Positions 16,314 through 18,670 of a stretch of 18,670 bases of DNA are shown here, piece after piece. Every line of letters begins with the position of its first letter. The first letter of the stretch is position 1. Source of the DNA: Candidatus Gastranaerophilales bacterium. Lineage in GTDB: Bacteria; Cyanobacteriota; Vampirovibrionia; Gastranaerophilales; Gastranaerophilaceae. The stretch is from contig CANQAW010000012.1 in the NCBI GenBank assembly GCA_947589525.1, positions 1-18,670 of the forward strand, read 5' to 3'. The translations under genes and the position numbers were made by a program. The notes beneath the pieces are model-generated. The model was not told where the DNA came from, searched no databases, and saw only the letters and a list, made by a program, of their open reading frames with translations.

Positions 16314-16376
16314 AAATTCAGTATTCCGACTATACGGTTGCGACCCCAGCCAAGGAATTACACCTTGATTTCCTGT
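16314..16376 (-). promoter_or_regulatory. Structured leader RNA, cobalamin-riboswitch-like
   Basis: A non-coding minus-strand segment, more GC-rich than its surroundings. It contains a hairpin CAAGG-TGTAATT-CCTTG (16351-16367), then GCTGGGGTCGCAACCGTA (16333-16350) and AGTCGGAATAC (16321-16331). These match, in order, cobalamin riboswitch blocks I remember: GGUG..A.UCC, then CUG..[CU]CGCAAC.GU(A), then a B12-box-like AGUC.GGA.AC. Differences matter: the GGG/CCC P3 pairing is not supported, the usual P1/P2 and P6 parts are missing, and the element starts near the predicted transcription start. CAGGA at 16371-16375 can pair with TCCTG at 16289-16293, closing the element. It could be a shortened cobalamin aptamer, a new class, or a small RNA. 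Confidence 0.5.
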
Positions 16377-16379
16377 ATT

Positions 16380-16408
16380 ATTAAATTTATAAATTTATTC
16401 TACCACAA
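16380..16408 (-). promoter_or_regulatory. Possible promoter of the leader RNA
   Basis: On the minus strand TTGTGG (16403-16408) is followed after 17 bp by TTTAAT (16380-16385). The RNA would start at about 16373-16375, at the first bases of the structured element. An overlapping extended -10 (TGGTAGAAT) is an alternative and would start the RNA some 15-20 nt earlier. Confidence 0.4.
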
Positions 16409-16415
16409 GAGAATT

Positions 16416-16907
16416 TTAAATGCCGAAATCTTCTTCGTTATTTTCTTCTTCGTCATCTTCCTGAGCAATAGGAATTTTAATTTCAACTCCCATTTCGGTT
16501 AATATATCCCTTGCTTTAGGGCCGTATGCAGTGTCGGAAAAGTTTTCCAAAATTGTTTGATAGCAGTTAATAGCTTCCTTTTCCTGACCTCGAAGCCTGT
16601 ATATATTTCCTATTTTAAAATATAAAGGAGCAAAACTTGCTTCCGATAATATATCCATTTGTTCGTCAAGCTGTAATTTTAAGCTGACCAGATTTTTACT
16701 GTCTTCGGGAGTGTAAAGTTCTCTTTCATATATTTTTTTTGTTAAATCATCAACTTTTGTCGTAATTTCGGTAATTATTTCTTGCGAAACACCCTTCTTT
16801 TTTGCGGTTTTACCCGCACCTTTAGCGGCATCTGCAGGAAGCACCTGATTTAAAATAAGCGCAAATACAACAATTACAGGAACTAAAATTGTAAAAAAAT
16901 GTTTCAA
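16416..16907 (-). CDS. Small exported TPR-like protein with acidic tail
   Basis: A 163-residue protein with a signal peptide (hydrophobic 4-23, probable cleavage after A27 in ADA). A helical region follows, with one clear TPR-type unit at about 94-124 (LYFKIGNIYRLRGQEKEAI), and the protein ends in an acidic Glu/Asp/Asn-rich tail (149-160). It resembles short periplasmic tetratricopeptide proteins; no partner can be named. The start codon is TTG, chosen because GAGGAG lies exactly 6 nt upstream and the signal peptide begins there. It is divergent from the 17001 gene and upstream of the leader RNA on the same strand. Confidence 0.82.
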   Translation of the reverse strand: MKHFFTILVPVIVVFALILNQVLPADAAKGAGKTAKKKGVSQEIITEITTKVDDLTKKIYERELYTPEDSKNLVSLKLQLDEQMDILSEASFAPLYFKIGNIYRLRGQEKEAINCYQTILENFSDTAYGPKARDILTEMGVEIKIPIAQEDDEEENNEEDFGI

Positions 16908-16913
16908 TATTGT

Positions 16914-16919
16914 CTCCTC
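16914..16919 (-). promoter_or_regulatory. Shine-Dalgarno sequence fixing a TTG start
   Basis: GAGGAG on the minus strand, followed by ACAATA and TTG. It is the strongest ribosome binding site in the window and selects a non-ATG start for the exported TPR-like protein. Confidence 0.8.
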
Positions 16920-16966
16920 ACAACTATATCATACAATGATTTTTTTAAAATTCCTCAATCCAGCGG

Positions 16967-16994
16967 TTGAATTTTTTTTAATTTTAATTAAAAT
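16967..16994 (+). promoter_or_regulatory. Promoter of the 161-residue exported protein gene
   Basis: TTGAAT (16967-16972), a 16-bp spacer, and TAAAAT (16989-16994). The ATG begins 6 nt after the -10 and there is no Shine-Dalgarno sequence. Transcription is predicted to start at the ATG itself. Confidence 0.6.
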
Positions 16995-17000
16995 CTAATT

Positions 17001-17486
17001 ATGAAAAAAATCATTTTAATTTTCATTTGTTTACTTTTCACTTTTGCTCACGCAGAAGTTTTGAAAGGTTCGGTTAACGAAAGCATTATTCCCGAAGGCT
17101 TCTGGGGAACTTGGGGAGTAATATCCAAATTAAAAGCATCAAATAACCCTTCGCTTTTTAATCTTGAAAGCAAAGATGTTTGGGTTTTGTCAGGCTATTC
17201 AAATATCTTAGTGCTTGAAAATTTGCAGTCGGGAGCAAAATCGGAAATAAAAGTTGAAAAAAGCAGAAAGAAAGATAACCTAAAGTTCGGCAGGGAAAAA
17301 GTTGTTGAAAACGGAAGCGAAAAAACGGTTTATAAAGAAACGGTAGAGCTTTTAATAATAGGTAATTCATTCACGGGAAACGATAATTTTATTATTGAAA
17401 ATTATAAAGATGGCAAATTGGTCAAAAAAAGCGAAGCATTTTATGCGCTGAGCGCAATTAAAATTTCGGGAACTAATCCTAAATAA
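17001..17486 (+). CDS. Exported hypothetical protein
   Basis: A 161-residue protein with a signal peptide (MKKIILIFICLL core, probable cleavage after A18 in AHA). The mature part begins with IIPEGFWGTWGV and is rich in alternating hydrophobic residues typical of beta strands (about 58-73, 109-120, 126-140). This suggests a small beta-barrel or lipocalin-like fold. After cleavage no cysteine remains, so no disulfide or lipid anchor is expected. I do not recognise a function. The thioredoxin reductase gene follows after 42 nt on the same strand with no terminator, so the two are probably co-transcribed. Confidence 0.82.
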   Translation: MKKIILIFICLLFTFAHAEVLKGSVNESIIPEGFWGTWGVISKLKASNNPSLFNLESKDVWVLSGYSNILVLENLQSGAKSEIKVEKSRKKDNLKFGREKVVENGSEKTVYKETVELLIIGNSFTGNDNFIIENYKDGKLVKKSEAFYALSAIKISGTNPK

Positions 17487-17528
17487 TACCGTCTGATTAA
17501 TTAAATATCAGTTTTGAGGTTGAGGAAA

Positions 17529-18473
17529 ATGGAGAAAATTTTTGATTGTATTATTTTAGGCGGAGGCCCTGCGGGGTTATCAAGTGCGCTTTATTGCGCC
17601 CGAGCAGGCTTGAATTGCGCAATTATTGACACAAGCGCAATAGGAGGAACGCCCGTTAATTACTGCGAAATAGAAAATTATTTAGGTTTTGACAAAATTA
17701 AAGGTTTTGAGCTTTGCGAAAAATTTGAAAATCACATTGATAATTTCAATATTAAAAAATTTGAATACGAAGAAATTAAAGAAGTTAATCTAAAATCCGA
17801 AATTAAAGAAATTAAAACCCTAAATAACACATATTCAGCTAAAAGCATAATTATTGCAACAGGCGCAAAACCAAAGAAATTAAATATCAAAGGCGAAATA
17901 GAAAATATTGGTCGAGGAGTCAGTTATTGCGCGGTTTGCGACGGCGCTTTTTATAAAGATAAAACAGTAGCTGTCGTTGGGGGCGGAAATTCGGCGCTTG
18001 AAGAAGCTCTTTATTTAACAAGGTTTGCGCGCAAAGTTTATTTAATCCACAGAAGAAACGCTTTTAGAGCGGATGAAATTATTCAACAGAGGGTTAAGGA
18101 AAATAAAAAAATAGAATTAATTTTAAATTCAACGGTGGAAGAAATAATTGCTAAAGATAAAGTTGAAGAAATTAAAATTTTAAATAATAAAATAAATAAA
18201 ACTTCCTTTTTAAAAATAGAGGGAATTTTTCCTTATATCGGGTTAGAGCCAAATATTGAGCTTTTTTCAAATCAGGTAAATTTTGATAAATTCGGCTTCA
18301 TTATAACAGATTGCACCATGAAAACAAATATAGAAGGGGTATATGCCGTGGGGGACGTCAGAAATACACCTTTAAGACAAGTAATTACTGCCGTATCAGA
18401 TGGCGCAATTGCAGGAGTTGAGGTAAGTAAATATCTTTTAAATTTAAAAGAAACAATAAAAAAACAATCATGA
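17529..18473 (+). CDS. trxB: Thioredoxin reductase (NADPH)
   Basis: A 314-residue flavoprotein that passes electrons from NADPH through FAD and a redox-active cysteine pair to thioredoxin. It has GGGPAGL at 11-17 (FAD), CAVCDG with C134 and C137 (redox centre), GGGNSA at 151-156 (NADPH), HRR at 174-176 (NADPH 2'-phosphate), and VYAVGDVR at 271-278 (FAD). The length is normal. The ATG at 17529 is preferred over an in-frame TTG at 17514: it puts the FAD motif at the usual distance from the N terminus and follows two GAGG sequences. After the second beta strand the usual GGQ is GGT (39-41), a small departure from classical trxB. NADPH preference is inferred from the HRR motif. Confidence 0.93.
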   Translation: MEKIFDCIILGGGPAGLSSALYCARAGLNCAIIDTSAIGGTPVNYCEIENYLGFDKIKGFELCEKFENHIDNFNIKKFEYEEIKEVNLKSEIKEIKTLNNTYSAKSIIIATGAKPKKLNIKGEIENIGRGVSYCAVCDGAFYKDKTVAVVGGGNSALEEALYLTRFARKVYLIHRRNAFRADEIIQQRVKENKKIELILNSTVEEIIAKDKVEEIKILNNKINKTSFLKIEGIFPYIGLEPNIELFSNQVNFDKFGFIITDCTMKTNIEGVYAVGDVRNTPLRQVITAVSDGAIAGVEVSKYLLNLKETIKKQS

Positions 18474-18508
18474 TAAAATTATTAAAAAGATAATTAAGGA
18501 AGTTAAAA

Positions 18509-18670
18509 ATGAAAGCTCTTGTATTTGATAAAGAATTAAAACTGGATAATAACTACCCGAAACCCGTCTTAAAAGATGATGAAGTATTAATTAAAACAAC
18601 TCTTGCAGGTATCTGTAACACAGATTATGAAATAACCAAAGGCTATATGGGCTATAAGGGTGTTATAGGG
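18509..18670 (+). CDS. Zinc-type alcohol dehydrogenase, medium-chain family (5' part only)
   Basis: The first 54 codons of an MDR-family dehydrogenase, open to the end of the window. It reads MKALVF, then a beta-rich start with DDEVLIKTT, then AGICNTD. C38 there is the catalytic zinc ligand. The sequence runs out just before the expected GHE motif. An AAGGAAG Shine-Dalgarno sequence supports the start. It follows trxB by 35 nt with no terminator. Substrate cannot be predicted from this part. Confidence 0.85.
   Translation, partial: MKALVFDKELKLDNNYPKPVLKDDEVLIKTTLAGICNTDYEITKGYMGYKGVIG

Noticed and set aside
16333..16367. tRNA, SAM-I riboswitch or T-box in the leader region
   Set aside because: There is no cloverleaf or anticodon arm. 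GGCAACC-type and GGUG-UUCC blocks are in the wrong order for SAM-I. The T-box GGGUGGNACCGCG motif is absent.
16953..16980. Hairpin TCAATC/GGTTGA followed by a T-run on the plus strand
   Set aside because: The stem is short with a G-U pair, and no plus-strand gene ends upstream of it. It overlaps the promoter of the 17001 gene, so a terminator role makes no sense.

Overview
The window is AT-rich and densely coding. Its character is that of a bacterium with a cell envelope that exports many proteins by N-terminal signal peptides. Unusual features include short zinc-motif proteins and a 470-residue membrane protein carrying an 'INFKGN' segment. My best guess is a gut Vampirovibrionia/Melainabacteria (Gastranaerophilales) relative. 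This rests on remembered protein style, not on a marker gene in the window; no rRNA, tRNA, CRISPR array or insertion sequence is visible.

Layout: (1) Positions 1-6284, minus strand, hold a compact six-gene operon read from right to left: ffh, trkA, trkH, a formyltransferase, an endonuclease IV-like TIM barrel, and a truncated Na+/Ca2+ exchanger. Gaps are under 11 nt or negative. (2) A strong intrinsic terminator at 6325-6350 separates that operon from a zinc-ribbon protein with a duplicated C-terminal domain (6356-7126, minus). (3) A 216-bp AT-rich divergent region leads to a YvyF-like zinc-ribbon/HTH protein (7343-7822, plus). This gene is convergent, with a 3-nt gap, to a large exported TPR protein (7826-9973, minus). 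(4) Positions 10117-14223, plus, hold a SNF2-family ATPase, a tRNA-dihydrouridine synthase and a GIY-YIG protein in one run. (5) Positions 14234-16907, minus, hold a small exported TPR-like protein. It is followed by a structured leader RNA with a strong terminator, then a two-gene unit of unknown function. (6) Positions 17001-18670, plus, hold an exported hypothetical, thioredoxin reductase and the start of a zinc-type alcohol dehydrogenase.

The genes with assigned roles are mostly housekeeping: protein targeting, K+ uptake, tRNA modification and thiol redox. Two things deserve most attention. The first is the compact RNA at about 16314-16376. It carries cobalamin-riboswitch-like sequence blocks, lacks a recognisable P3 helix, and sits with an intrinsic terminator in front of two unrecognised genes. 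The second is a recurring start architecture: -10-like hexamers only 6-11 nt from the ATG and no Shine-Dalgarno sequence at the first genes of transcription units, while internal operon genes have clear SD sequences. That suggests leaderless transcripts.
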